64,000 bases of DNA from Aldrovandia affinis (taxonomy: Eukaryota > Chordata > Actinopteri > Notacanthiformes > Halosauridae): contig JAINUG010000005.1 of the NCBI GenBank assembly GCA_029706075.1, positions 6,251,001 through 6,315,000 of the forward strand, written 5' to 3'. A program made the translations under genes and the position numbers. Of the stretch, positions 23,001-33,931 are shown one piece after another (positions within the stretch are counted from its first letter, which is position 1; the number at the start of each line of letters is the position of its first letter). The notes beneath the pieces are model-generated. The model did not search any database. It was given only the letters and a program-made list of their open reading frames with translations, and had not been told where the DNA came from.

Positions 23001-24095
23001 ATAGGAATTATTGAATTGCTTATAATTTGAAAAGACCATTGCAAATTAGTGCTATTAAAATGGAACACAGAATGATAGCAGAACCGTGCTGTACGTGTGT
23101 ACCTCCTGCACCCAGACCCAACACCAACCCATGATCATTGTGCATAAGATACATGATGATTTTATGGACTGTTTATAGGTTCTTATGCGGATATTGTTTG
23201 CTATTGCTTATTGCTACGAAGCAACTGCTCGTTCGATTACAGCACACATGCATTTTGACACATGTATGTTTTAGCAAGCTACCTTACTTAGCTAGCACTA
23301 CATTCTTAGAATAAAGGTAATGTTAATGTTACACGTCAGTTGCCTACCTAGCGCTGCATTAACAATTAGCGCATCAATTAACATTAGCTAATGAATATAT
23401 CAATTAATAAATTCACAAATTCACAAGCATAAAATACTGTATTTTATAATATATGCTAGGAAACGCTTGCCAACTAAAAATAAGAATAATATACCTACTA
23501 ACTGTGCGTGTTGCAGACAGGAAGGAAATGTTGACTTCCTAGTTTGCTAGCTAGCTAGCCAGCCACCACAACCCCCAACAGTTATTTCTCCTCATTAAAT
23601 ATATTTACTTTCTTTTATTCGACTTGACTTTACCTGCAACGGAGCCCTACGGTACTCTCGCCCGCCACTGCCTGTGTTATTGTGTATAAGAAGCGGCTTG
23701 CAATCCCTGAAGCCCCGGTTCCTTGCATCCCATCTGCTTGTGCTAGCCGCAGCAGGGTCTTCGTCATCGGCCTCATCGTTACCCTCGTCCCCGCTGCTCT
23801 GATAGTCATGATGGGGCTGTGATCGTTGTCTACTTTCACCAGGACTGACACTGGCCACAGCACACAGAGATCCAGCGAGTTCCCTCCAAGCCCGGCTACT
23901 GGTGCACTCCGCCCCGACGCCACCTGCTCCCCCACTCCCCGTTGCATCCCGGCAGCGTAGCACAAGCAAGAAGCGTACAGTCTCGCCAAGGTAAAGATGA
24001 CTGCGACGCGGAAGGGTCCGGTATCTTGCCGGGTCGGACAAGTCCGAAATGGGAACGGCAGGAAAATACATAAAATACTCGCACTGAGATTCCAT
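7880..24095 (-). CDS. trappc14: Trafficking protein particle complex subunit 14 (C7orf43/MAP11)
   Basis: Eleven coding exons, 5' to 3' on the minus strand: 24095-23634, 20258-20163, 18957-18828, 11599-11513, 10934-10814, 10669-10522, 10029-9947, 9805-9654, 9263-9127, 8979-8786 and 8033-7880. Every junction has AG/GT ends and compatible phase, giving about 587 codons; the human protein is about 580. Conserved words include [20 protein letters not shown] near the N-terminus, [57 protein letters not shown], and the Ser/Pro-rich [20 protein letters not shown]. The family is known as a TRAPPII subunit that links Rab11/Rabin8 preciliary vesicles to the mother centriole and also binds microtubules. 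The gene is rich in intronic transposons, but no exon is damaged. Confidence 0.95.
8158..8690. repeat. Last-intron repeat unit of trappc14 flanked by ~65-bp direct repeats
   Basis: The segments 8158-8220 and 8623-8690 are direct repeats of each other; both contain AATTTCCATA, AAATATGAAC and TTATCTAAAACACA. They enclose 8218-8624, the second copy of the segment at 6797-7165. The centre includes an ACACAC/ACGC-rich stretch at 8463-8517. This is a local duplication or an element with long direct repeats, in the last trappc14 intron. Confidence 0.75.
10072..10292. mobile_element. Tc1/mariner-type MITE
   Basis: A 221-bp element with terminal inverted repeats, CATTACCGGTCAAAAGTTTT at the left and the matching complement ending CTTTTGACCGGTAGTG at the right. 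It is flanked on both sides by TA (10070-10071 and 10293-10294), the target duplication of Tc1/mariner. It has no coding capacity and lies in the trappc14 intron between exons ending at 10522 and starting at 10029. Confidence 0.9.
10945..11027. repeat. Short intronic repeat shared with gal3st4, copy 1
   Basis: The segment aligns to 56589-56669 with few mismatches, including the block CAGCACAGATATGATGACAC. It begins 11 bases from the acceptor of the trappc14 exon 10934-10814. The other copy is about 51 bases from the acceptor of a gal3st4 exon. Confidence 0.8.
11600..13460. other. trappc14 intron 3, distal part
   Basis: AT-rich intronic DNA with scattered short frames only. I recognise no exon, RNA gene or transposon in this stretch. 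Confidence 0.4.
13465..13935 (-). mobile_element. CR1-like LINE 3' fragment
   Basis: On the minus strand this matches the plus-strand LINE at 15697-16165; for example both contain CAGTTCTGGGCACC followed by an AAGAAAGATAT-type block, and GGCCTGTT near the 3' end. It is older and more diverged. It is probably continuous with the reverse-transcriptase pieces at 14640-14945 and 17750-18110, split by later insertions. Confidence 0.75.
14432..14640 (+). mobile_element. V-SINE-like tRNA-derived SINE with L2-type tail
   Basis: The head has a tRNA-like A-box region (TGTAATGCAACGGTGAGGG) and a B box (GGTTCAATTCC). A conserved core follows (TTGTACCCTTGAGCAAGGTA), as in teleost V-SINEs, then the tail TCGCTCTGGATAAGAGCGTC and an A-run. 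The tail matches the 3' ends of the L2 LINEs in this window, consistent with mobilisation by L2. A separate tail-only fragment lies just upstream at 14388-14423. Confidence 0.85.
14640..14945 (-). mobile_element. CR1-like LINE reverse-transcriptase fragment, right of the Tc1 insertion in the LINE sense
   Basis: Read on the minus strand it encodes broken reverse-transcriptase text equivalent to a leucine/glutamate-rich block followed by the region before the RPVSL motif; several frames carry stops. It abuts the left end of the Tc1 element at 14948. The reading picks up again at 17750. Confidence 0.7.
15018..16187 (+). mobile_element. 5'-truncated CR1-like LINE inserted in Tc1
   Basis: Starting inside reverse transcriptase, the segment encodes [16 protein letters not shown], then [20 protein letters not shown] and FADDTKLGG, with frame breaks. 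The long frame 15582-16112 contains [20 protein letters not shown] and a C-terminus ending [10 protein letters not shown]. The 3' end carries ATTCTTATG, similar to the ATTCTRTG terminal word of CR1 elements. Both junctions fall inside the Tc1 left terminal region. Confidence 0.85.
16584..16680. repeat. 46-bp near-perfect inverted repeat in a Tc1 transposase
   Basis: Arms 16584-16629 and 16635-16680 are reverse complements with one mismatch, separated by five bases (TGGTT). Only one arm, read on the minus strand, gives the expected transposase text around HDNDPKHT; the second arm is an inverted extra copy that destroys the frame. Confidence 0.9.
17750..18110 (-). mobile_element. CR1-like LINE upstream fragment
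   Basis: Minus-strand text upstream of, and including, the reverse-transcriptase block Gly-Pro-Asp-Gly at 17760-17748. If the Tc1 element and one TA are removed, the frame continues into 14945 with Ile. The region is AT-rich and decayed. Confidence 0.65.
18111..18827. other. trappc14 intron 3, proximal part
   Basis: AT-rich intronic sequence. A palindromic word AATTAATCGATTAAACGG around 18291-18309 stands out but has no partner that I could find. No exon is recognised. Confidence 0.35.
18958..20162. other. trappc14 intron 2
   Basis: No repeat family or exon is recognised. Frames at 19614-19877 and 19969-20154 have no homology signal. Confidence 0.35.
20542..21877 (-). mobile_element. Tc1/mariner element with ~200-bp terminal inverted repeats
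   Basis: The outer ends read CAGTGAGCACCATAATTAAT and, in complement, CAGTGCACACCATAATTTAT, with TA on each side (20540-20541 and 21878-21879). The inverted repeats extend about 200 bp inward. Broken transposase frames lie on the minus strand: 21580-21284 and 21393-21070 carry the N-terminal DNA-binding part and a [10 protein letters not shown] block, and 21140-20913 carries a [11 protein letters not shown] segment. The C-terminal third is missing. It sits in the first trappc14 intron. Confidence 0.9.
21880..23633. other. trappc14 intron 1 remainder
   Basis: AT-rich intronic DNA; a GCTAGCTAGCTAGCC run lies at about 23547-23561. No exon or transposon is recognised. Confidence 0.35.
23634..24095 (-). 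CDS. trappc14: trappc14 coding exon 1 with the start codon
   Basis: Translation is placed at the ATG at 24095 because the protein then begins MESQC, as in human TRAPPC14. An in-frame ATG four codons upstream (24107) and the ATG at 24098 are alternatives. The exon ends at CAG followed by GTAAAG, phase 0. It contains an acidic stretch ([17 protein letters not shown]) not obviously shared with the human protein, which has a Gly-rich insert at the same place. Confidence 0.9.
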
Positions 24096-25720
24096 CATTA
24101 AAACCATTGTTAAAACAAATAGCTAGCTGGGTAGAGCTACAAATCTCACTTTCGTGTCCAGCTCAAATACACCTTTCCCTTCTTCCTTTCGTGTTTGCCT
24201 TTCCCACCTACACCCTTTGAACAGCTAATATTCTATCGTTCGGTTGTGATTCTTATGATTGCCTGCAGCAGCCTCATGCGTCTGTTAAACAACCATTTAT
24301 CGAGGTAGAATTCGACCCATTTCGCCCCGCATTCACAGACCGACGCTGCAACACAGGCCAAAGTAGTACAACATCGAGTAAAGGGGCTGCGGTAAAATAG
24401 AACAGGGCAGAGCAATCAATAAGCGAACAAAGCTGTTTGGGGGCATAGACACGTATATTATAAGTAAACATGGAAAGTACGCCTTTAGCCAACTCGAGAA
24501 GTGAAGTTCCGGAAGTAAGTCTGTGAGATCAAACTATCACTGCGTCCCAATATTCTCTCCTCGTTTCCTACGCTCGGCTACTTCTCCTCGTCGATTCCAT
24601 GCAATTTCGGGAGACTAGGGTATGAAACGAGCCGAGGGTGGGAAACACGAGTAGAAGGCAGTCGATCCAAGGCATCGCAGTATGCTCACAAGTGCCGCTT
24701 AACTGTAGGACTGGACCTCTGCCCGCATTAAGGCATTTGGCTTCAGCAAAATGTTGAATAAACTAATGTTAATGATATTCCTCAGTATTTTTGTACATGT
24801 GCTTCACTAATGGCGAAAAACAGGTCATCAATTATTTATCAATCATGTCTATTTTGATGCATTTCATCATTCACATACGACAGCGATTTTAAAAACAGAA
24901 TTCTTATTTATCAACGTTCAAAATTATTTATCAACAAGCTAGCTGACGTTACTAGCGTTTATCACGTAATATAGTATATTTCACCATGGTTTTAGTTTCA
25001 AGCGTATGTTTCACGGCTTTTTACATGTGCTAGAGACTTTCTTCTCTTGATATCAATTTTCGCTAACGTTACCGACAGAACGGACCAGAGTTGCCAATTA
25101 ATTTTCATGGAAAGTTAAGTTCCTAGCAACTCGATTTGTCGCTATGTGGCAAAAAAATGACGTATATTGCGTCATAACGTAGATTACGCGATGACGTATA
25201 TATTTACTGGCTCTTATTGGTTGTTATATGTTTTAACTAAAAGTAGGCTACAGTTTAGATAGAAAATAGCCTAATATAAATCCAGATGCTCTCTATTCGC
25301 GGCATACACGTCAACCCAATAATGAAAACGCAGCCCGCAAGATTGCTAGGTCTTGGGTTATCTCAAAGCTACAAAAGGTATTTTTGCTCATAATGCTAAT
25401 GGTTGTTAAAGGACTAACTGAAGCTAACTCCCGTCATTTGCCATCAGGCCTAATTCGTAGTAGGCTAAATCCAATATTGTGGAGAACGGGGAATATCCAA
25501 CCGGCAATTTCATGCATAGACTGAGGGGCGTTATGCATCACTTATTGCATAACAGATTTGACTGGTTTAATTTGATTGGTTTAATAAATACGTGCCTTTT
25601 GTATAAATTGTAGGATATACATTTTCTTGACTAATTTACTCACACACACACACACTTCAGTAAAATATATATTTTATTTGTAGCCTATTATTTATCAGCA
25701 TAATATTTTGACTCAGACTC
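24096..25720. promoter_or_regulatory. Upstream region of trappc14
   Basis: The first ~600 bases upstream of the start codon are richer in GC and CpG than the surrounding AT-rich DNA, as expected for a broadly expressed vertebrate promoter. No TATA box or transcription start can be fixed. An imperfect inverted repeat around 24557-24660 may be a decayed MITE. No gene is recognised on the opposite strand. Confidence 0.35.
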
Positions 25721-25721
25721 T

Positions 25722-28121
<2,400 letters not shown>

Positions 28122-28820
28122 AAAAATGATCTTACCAAGATCACATTTACACTTTACAGTACAATTTCCACTTACACATTTCCACTGTCCAGCTCAGATC
28201 CTTTTGTTTCAAAGGGATGCTAAATGCTTAAAATGTCAATGTAAAATTTCAATGAACTCGAGCATCAGAATGCATCAAAACAATTCCTATATCTTTAAAA
28301 AAAATCTATTTATGTGATGAATTAAAATGTTGTACTATGAAAATGTATATTCTAATTGCGTTAATGAAAATGATAAAAATGACAATACTATACTTTGTCC
28401 TTTCAAAAAAGCGTGTTTATTTCAGTTAACAATTCAGTTTATAACACGAATCTAACTCGAAGAATCACGCAAACCTGACAATAATGCCAAACTATATAAT
28501 ACTCTTCGAATAAAACCAATAATGAACCAAAAAAACATGGCAGTTGTGTCTGAGCCAGACTGAGATTTACCATGACGATTCTGTGACGATTACACTTGAC
28601 CAATGGTCTGCAGTATTGCTAGCTCCACCCTTAGGTCCCTTTCTGGCTCGCTAGTACCTAAAGGCCTAAATATACTAAATAAAGCACGCTGTGGAGGGCG
28701 TCGGTCTTGGCTACATGGGAGTGGCAGGGTTGGCTTTGTTTTTCCATGTTGTGGAGGGCTTTGGAGCAGTGAGAATTTCCGGGGGCACGTTTGGCACTCT
28801 CAGGGTGTGAGAGTGTGAAC
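28122..28820. other. Spacer between the Tc1 element and the TATA-containing unit
   Basis: Unrecognised sequence. The part from about 28560 is richer in GC than its surroundings. No open frame with homology. Confidence 0.35.
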
Positions 28821-29650
28821 TGTTACCCAGGAGGTTGCTCCAAAGGTCATCATTGATGTAATTATTATTTAATTGATGTTAATTGGGTGTGTGATTAGGT
28901 GTGTGAATGTTAGACCGGTGATTGCCTCACGAGTCCCACCTGAGCCAGGCAGAAAGTAAGCCTATTTAAGAGCAGGTGGGGCGAGTGGGGAATCAGTTAG
29001 TCTTTGTCTGGTCATTTGCGTGCGTGCGTGCGTGCGTGCGTGCATGCGTGCGTGCGTGCGTGGAGTGTTTGATGTGACTCTGTCGGGCATGGTGGCGCGT
29101 GTCTGTAATCCAAGCTTCTGGGAGGCGGAGTCTGTGTGGAGTTTATGTTGAGTTCTGTGTGCGTTTGTCGAAAGTGACTGAGTAGAGTGCTTCCTGCGTG
29201 TGTGGGAAAGAGAGCGAGAGGGTGCCCTGAAAGAGGGTCCACCTTTCGCCCTCGGTGTGATTGGAAGAGAACTTGCACTCGGGCAGTGTCTCGGGGCTGG
29301 TTGCCAGAGAACTCTCACTGTGAGGAGTGTGTGTTTGGGTCAAAAGAGAGCTCGGACTGAAAAGTTTGAGTGTCTCTGTGTGCATGTGTTTGGGGAAGCA
29401 CTTGAAAGGTCACTGGATATGTGTGTGCCTGGGGAGGTTCTAGGGGAACTCTGGTCTGAGAAGGCACGGTGTCTTGTTGAGATGTGTGATGAGTATGTGT
29501 CGGGACAGTGCGTAGAGTTCTACCCTGTCCCGGTAAGTGTTGATGTGTGGTAAATGTGGATGTATGAAGGCGGTGTGGAAAGCCGCTGATTGTCTGTGTT
29601 TGTTGTGTGTTCCCCGAAAGGGGATTCCCGCCTCGGAGTAGGCGGGCTTT
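28821..29650 (+). other. Unclassified GC/TG-rich unit with TATA-like box and terminal hairpins
   Basis: The unit begins TGTTACCC, has a TATA-like CCTATTTAAG at 28961-28970, a TGCG microsatellite at about 29020-29063 and a 7SL-like fragment at 29082-29130. It ends with two hairpins: TCCCCGAAAGGGGA (29611-29624) and CCCGCCT/AGGCGGG with a six-base loop (29627-29646), followed by CTTTTGTT. It could be a solo LTR or part of a retroelement leader. I could not find a second copy, a target duplication or a clear right border. Confidence 0.35.
29082..29130 (+). ncRNA. 7SL RNA (SRP Alu-domain)-like fragment
   Basis: The stretch contains TGGTGGCGCGTGTCTGTAAT followed by CCAAGCTTCTGGGAGGC. This matches the 5' Alu domain of vertebrate 7SL RNA in order and spacing. 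Similarity fades after GGGAGGCGGAG, so this is a truncated copy or a 7SL-derived piece inside a larger unit, not a full SRP RNA gene. Confidence 0.6.
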
Positions 29651-29953
29651 TGTTAAGTTTTGATTCTTTTAGTCTGTTATTTTAGTTAATTGTTTTTGTC
29701 CGAAAGCTTCGCAGCAAGTAGGGTGAAGACTTTGTGTTTGTGTTGCGTGACACAAGCGTATGTGTACCCAACGCGAGCAGCATTGTTCACATACTCCACT
29801 GCGTACTTTATGTCTGTCTGGATGTTTAAAAGCTATATCTACGAGGGGGCAGGTCAAAACTGTGGGGCTGAAACAAAGTTGTTTCTGGTCGGCATACTTC
29901 GACAACTACTTCCGATTCTGCACAACAAGGTTGTTTTAATGTATACATTGTAG

Positions 29954-32900
29954 TGATGGAAATTTTGGCTCTTTTCAGTGAGTAATATAATTTGGCTCAA
30001 CTCATCAATAAGAGTCGGCTCTTTCGGCTCCCATATGGCTCTTTGTTCTGTACCATTTCCGGTTTTTCAAAATCAGCCAAAGTTAGCAATATTTTGACCT
30101 ATGATTGCTGTTTCTGCGCATCTATCACTTAAATTATTCAATGGAATCTTACTCTACCTTCTAATTACCAAAGTAACATTATTTGGCATTATGTTTGTTA
30201 TAAAAAACGATGTAATTAAATAAATGTAAAAACAGCAAGACGCTATTACACGTGCATTGAAAGTAGAGAATTTGTATATATTTAAATAAATTGCACAATA
30301 AACACAGTTGAACCATTCAAAACAAATCACACTCATAAAAATAGAACATCATATTGCTTATAGAACATAAAGAACAAATAAATAACACTGTGCAGAACTG
30401 CAGCATCCAACTCAACAATTAAACTGGCCACTTTTTTCTCTCTCTTCAATTATTATTCGTTATTTTCTCATAGTGATTCTATCTCTTTTTGGCCTAAAAA
30501 TGCTTCTTTGATAACAGATGGAACTTGAAGAAAACATTAAAACAAATAAAAGTTCCCAACAAGACCAGAAGTACATAACTAAAATTATGACCATAATTCC
30601 ACTAATTATTTTTATCAACGATTCGCATTGAGAAACACAAGCTGCCTCACTTTAGAGGGGCTGATCCTGTTTCTTCTCTCTGTAATAATTTGTCCAGTTC
30701 TGGAAAAGACTATTCTCAGAGGGGACTGATATTGCCATGATACAGAGTCTCCCTGTCATAACTTTAGAAAGTTGTGAGTAGACTGAGGTCTTGCTCTCCC
30801 ACCAGCTCAGAGAGTCTGCGGACCTTTGGAAGAGGGGCTCCTCCAAATACAATTGGATCTCCAATATGGCATCTGCTGAGGGATTCCTTCTTGCTGCATC
30901 TCCAGTTGCTCTCTCATCAAACAGCCTCCAAATGGCAGAAGTTTGTGGCTCCACAGATTGTGCCCCTGCTCCCTCTTCTCCCTGTTGCCCTGGTGCCTGA
31001 GCTGGCTGGCTGCTGGGGCTGCCTCTCCCTGCTTCTGTTGTAATTCTTTGTAGAGCCTCATAAAGAGCTCTGTTATCAGTAAAGGCTAGCTTCTTGAACC
31101 TCAGGTCAAGTGCTGTGGTCTCTGAGAGAACATGATTATATTCCATTCTGTGGAACTTTCTTTCCATGGATGCACACAGAGTGTCCACCAACTCGGTCAC
31201 TTGTCTTGTGTGTGGTTGCTGTTACTTCTCTCTGGTGGCGGGCTGTGATCTTCTGCAGACCCTTGCACAGGAGTAGCATTTTTGAGGCTGTCACATACCT
31301 GAAAAGAGAAAGAAAACAATAACTCATAAAATTATGAAAAAGGAAGGGACAGAGGAGTGCTACTTTGGGTAATGAAAGCCGTAAATTGGGTATTGAAGGT
31401 GCTCTTTGAAAAATGTTTAATTTAATCCATTGTTTAAAAAAAGATTCAAAGCACTCTCCTTTAGAAAAAAATAAAATACCTTTATTATTAGTTTTATTAA
31501 TATTTGATTTACTAATAATTAATTAGTCCTCTGTGAATATGCCATATTAATAAAGGTATTTTTTTTTTAAAATCTAAAGGAGAGTGCCTTGAATCTTTCT
31601 TTAAACAACTGATAAAATTATGTCCAGTTTTCTTTTATTATGTAATCAATCTTGTTCAGTTTATTTTTTTGTCTATTGATACTGCCATTCACCTCTACTA
31701 TGCAATTATATAATAATGGATTAAATAATCATGTATTAAGAATTGTATGTCTACTGTACCTCTCTGCACTGATCTCCACAGTGACCTGCTCAAAGGATTC
31801 CAGAACAGTACACACCTCCCGCACCACATCCCATTCCTCTTGGGTCAGAGCGTCAACAGGTGCATTAACAATAGCCAGGGTAGAGATGATTGCATCCTTG
31901 GACTCCAGAAACAACTTCAACATATAAAATGTTGAGTTCCACCTTGTAGTGCAGTCTTGTTTGGTCCTCGGGAATCCCCATCTGGCACTGAGTGGACTTA
32001 AGCTTTTCTGCAGCTACTATACTCTTGTGGAAGAATTCCACCGCTGCCTTCACTTTGTCCACAGTAGGCTTCATCACCTTCAAGGCATCTCTTACAATCC
32101 GGTTGATTGTATGAGCTAGACATGGGTGGTGTGTCCATTTTAAGATTTTAATTGCTTTGGTTATGTTAGCTGCATTGTCAGTAACACAACAACCATTTTG
32201 TCTTCGACTTTCCATTCTCTTGCCACTCTTAGGATTTCCTCTGCCAAGTTTTCTGAAGTGTGTCTGTCACTGAACTCCAAACAGTCCAGAAGACAGGAGG
32301 CCATTTTATAGTTTTCAATGAAGTGGCAAGTAGCGGACATGAATGAAGTGGTAGCTCTGGATATCCAGCAGTCAGTTGTCAAGCAAACTGCTGCAGCCTT
32401 TTCAACCCTTTCTGGCAGTGAAGCCCATGCTGTGTCATACAGTCTTGGAATGAGTGTTTGGGAGAGTGTTGTCCTGCTTGGAATAACATACATTGGATTG
32501 AGAGCATGGCTGTACTTTCCAAATCCCCTTTCGTCCACAATTGAGAAGGGCTGGAAATCACTGGCAATAATTGTATCCAATTCCTCATCAATTGCGTTCT
32601 GTCTTGGTAGGGTCATGGCCTTATAGAGCTCTGGGTTGCCATAGGTTGTGGTGTACTTGATGTCTGAGAAGTGGATACAGTAGCAGTAGACCCTGCAGAA
32701 GCAGTAGTAGACACTGCAGCAGCAGTGGTTCCAGATGTGGAGGCACTGGCTCTATCACCATGTTCAGTAGCAGGCCCAATAGCATGTCTTACCTCTGCTA
32801 ACTGCACTGTTGGATGCACAGTTCTAATGTGCCTGTGAAGGTTGTGAGTAGACCCTGCTCGATATGACATTTTTATCTTGCAAATTCTACATTCTACTCT

Positions 32901-33845
32901 TACGTTGTTATGTTATGTTATTAAAATGCATCAAAATGCTACTTCGTTTGTGACTGTCATTCATTTTGTTTTCTGCTGTCTTCGGCTGTATTCGGCTGTA
33001 TTCGTATTCCACCGCTCTTGCGTCTCTCCTCAGAATCTGCTAGAATGTTCAGTGTTGGTCTCACAATATGCAAATTTGAAGGGCCAGTATTAAGTTACAT
33101 CCTGGTCACCGCCAATACACTAATTCCTAGGCTATTTTGTAATCCGATTTGGTGCAAGAAATAACTAAGCAAACAAAATTCTTTATCAGCAATAGATTGA
33201 AATATGTGCGTAGTCAAACTGGTGGTTAAAAAGTGGTAGCCAAGAATAACTATCCTAGATGTATAACAATATTCATTAAATAATATGGATATTAAATAAT
33301 TCCACATTATACAGATAAATATATTGCAATTTAATTTGTATGATATAATATGAAATGAGGATTGCTGCTGCTCAGTTAAAAAAATGTATTTGTTCACCAC
33401 ATCACGCATCTCTTTCAGGATTGAAATGTGTGCACTGATTGCCTGATTGATTAATCCGTTCGTAAATTATTTTTGCATCATACAGTCGTCAGATGAGAAC
33501 ACATAACATATAACAACACGTCAATGCAGTTTATTCGGTCTATTCAAGACCACATACATCATCATAAGCAGCAATGCAATCAGACCCTTGTGCTCACGCT
33601 GCCTACACACACAGGAGGGAGTCAAACAAACATCTAGCTATTCTTGATTTGGCTCTAAATCGTTATTACCGAACAAGTCAGATGTCATAGGATCGTATCT
33701 AACTCAGATGTCATAGGATCTAACTATTTGTCTTGTGTTCATTTACAAAAAAAGTTAATAAAAATAATTGGCTCTTCAGATAGCAAGTCGGCTCCCAACG
33801 TTCACCTAAAAGAGCCGGCTCAAAGAGATGGTTCGCTTGGCAAAA
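29954..33845 (-). mobile_element. hAT element with BED-finger transposase remains
   Basis: The left end begins GTGATGGAAATTTTGGCTC and has several GGCTC words; the right end region (33770-33840) has matching GAGCCGGCTC words in the opposite sense. Minus-strand coding pieces, in order, are 32870-32613 (HRHIRTVHP, the BED-finger end), 32616-32161 (LTTDCWISRATTSFMSATCH), 32215-31865, 31923-31729 (EEWDVVREVCTVLESFEQVT) and 31200-30652 (hAT dimerisation region with WWESK and SVPSE). The frame slips just after SVPSE, so the C-terminal signature is out of frame. A spacer at 31201-31728 holds an inverted repeat. The outer right end was not found. Confidence 0.8.
31428..31612. repeat. Inverted repeat (MITE-like) inside the hAT element
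   Basis: The arms TTGTTTAAAAAAAGATTCAA...GCACTCTCCTTTAG (about 31430-31465) and CTAAAGGAGAGTGCC...TTTCTTTAAACAA (about 31576-31610) are inverted copies. The AT-rich arms extend further inward (AATACCTTTATTA and TAATAAAGGTATT). It could be a short MITE inserted in the transposase gene or lie in an intron of it. Confidence 0.7.
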
Positions 33846-33931
33846 AGCGAGAAAATTTTGAAAAAAGCCACAAAACGTGGGAGCACGGGTTGGTTACCGT
33901 GCTGCACCTTACTGCGCCATTGGGGTTAGGG

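Noticed and set aside
24557..24660. Imperfect inverted repeat upstream of trappc14 (CTCGTTTCCTACGCTCGGCT and AGCCGAGGGTGGGAAACACG)
   Set aside because: Could be a decayed MITE, but there is no clear target duplication or second copy in the window.
29020..29063. TGCG tandem run
   Set aside because: Simple microsatellite; the minus-strand frames across it (RTHARTHA-type) are repeat translations, not genes.
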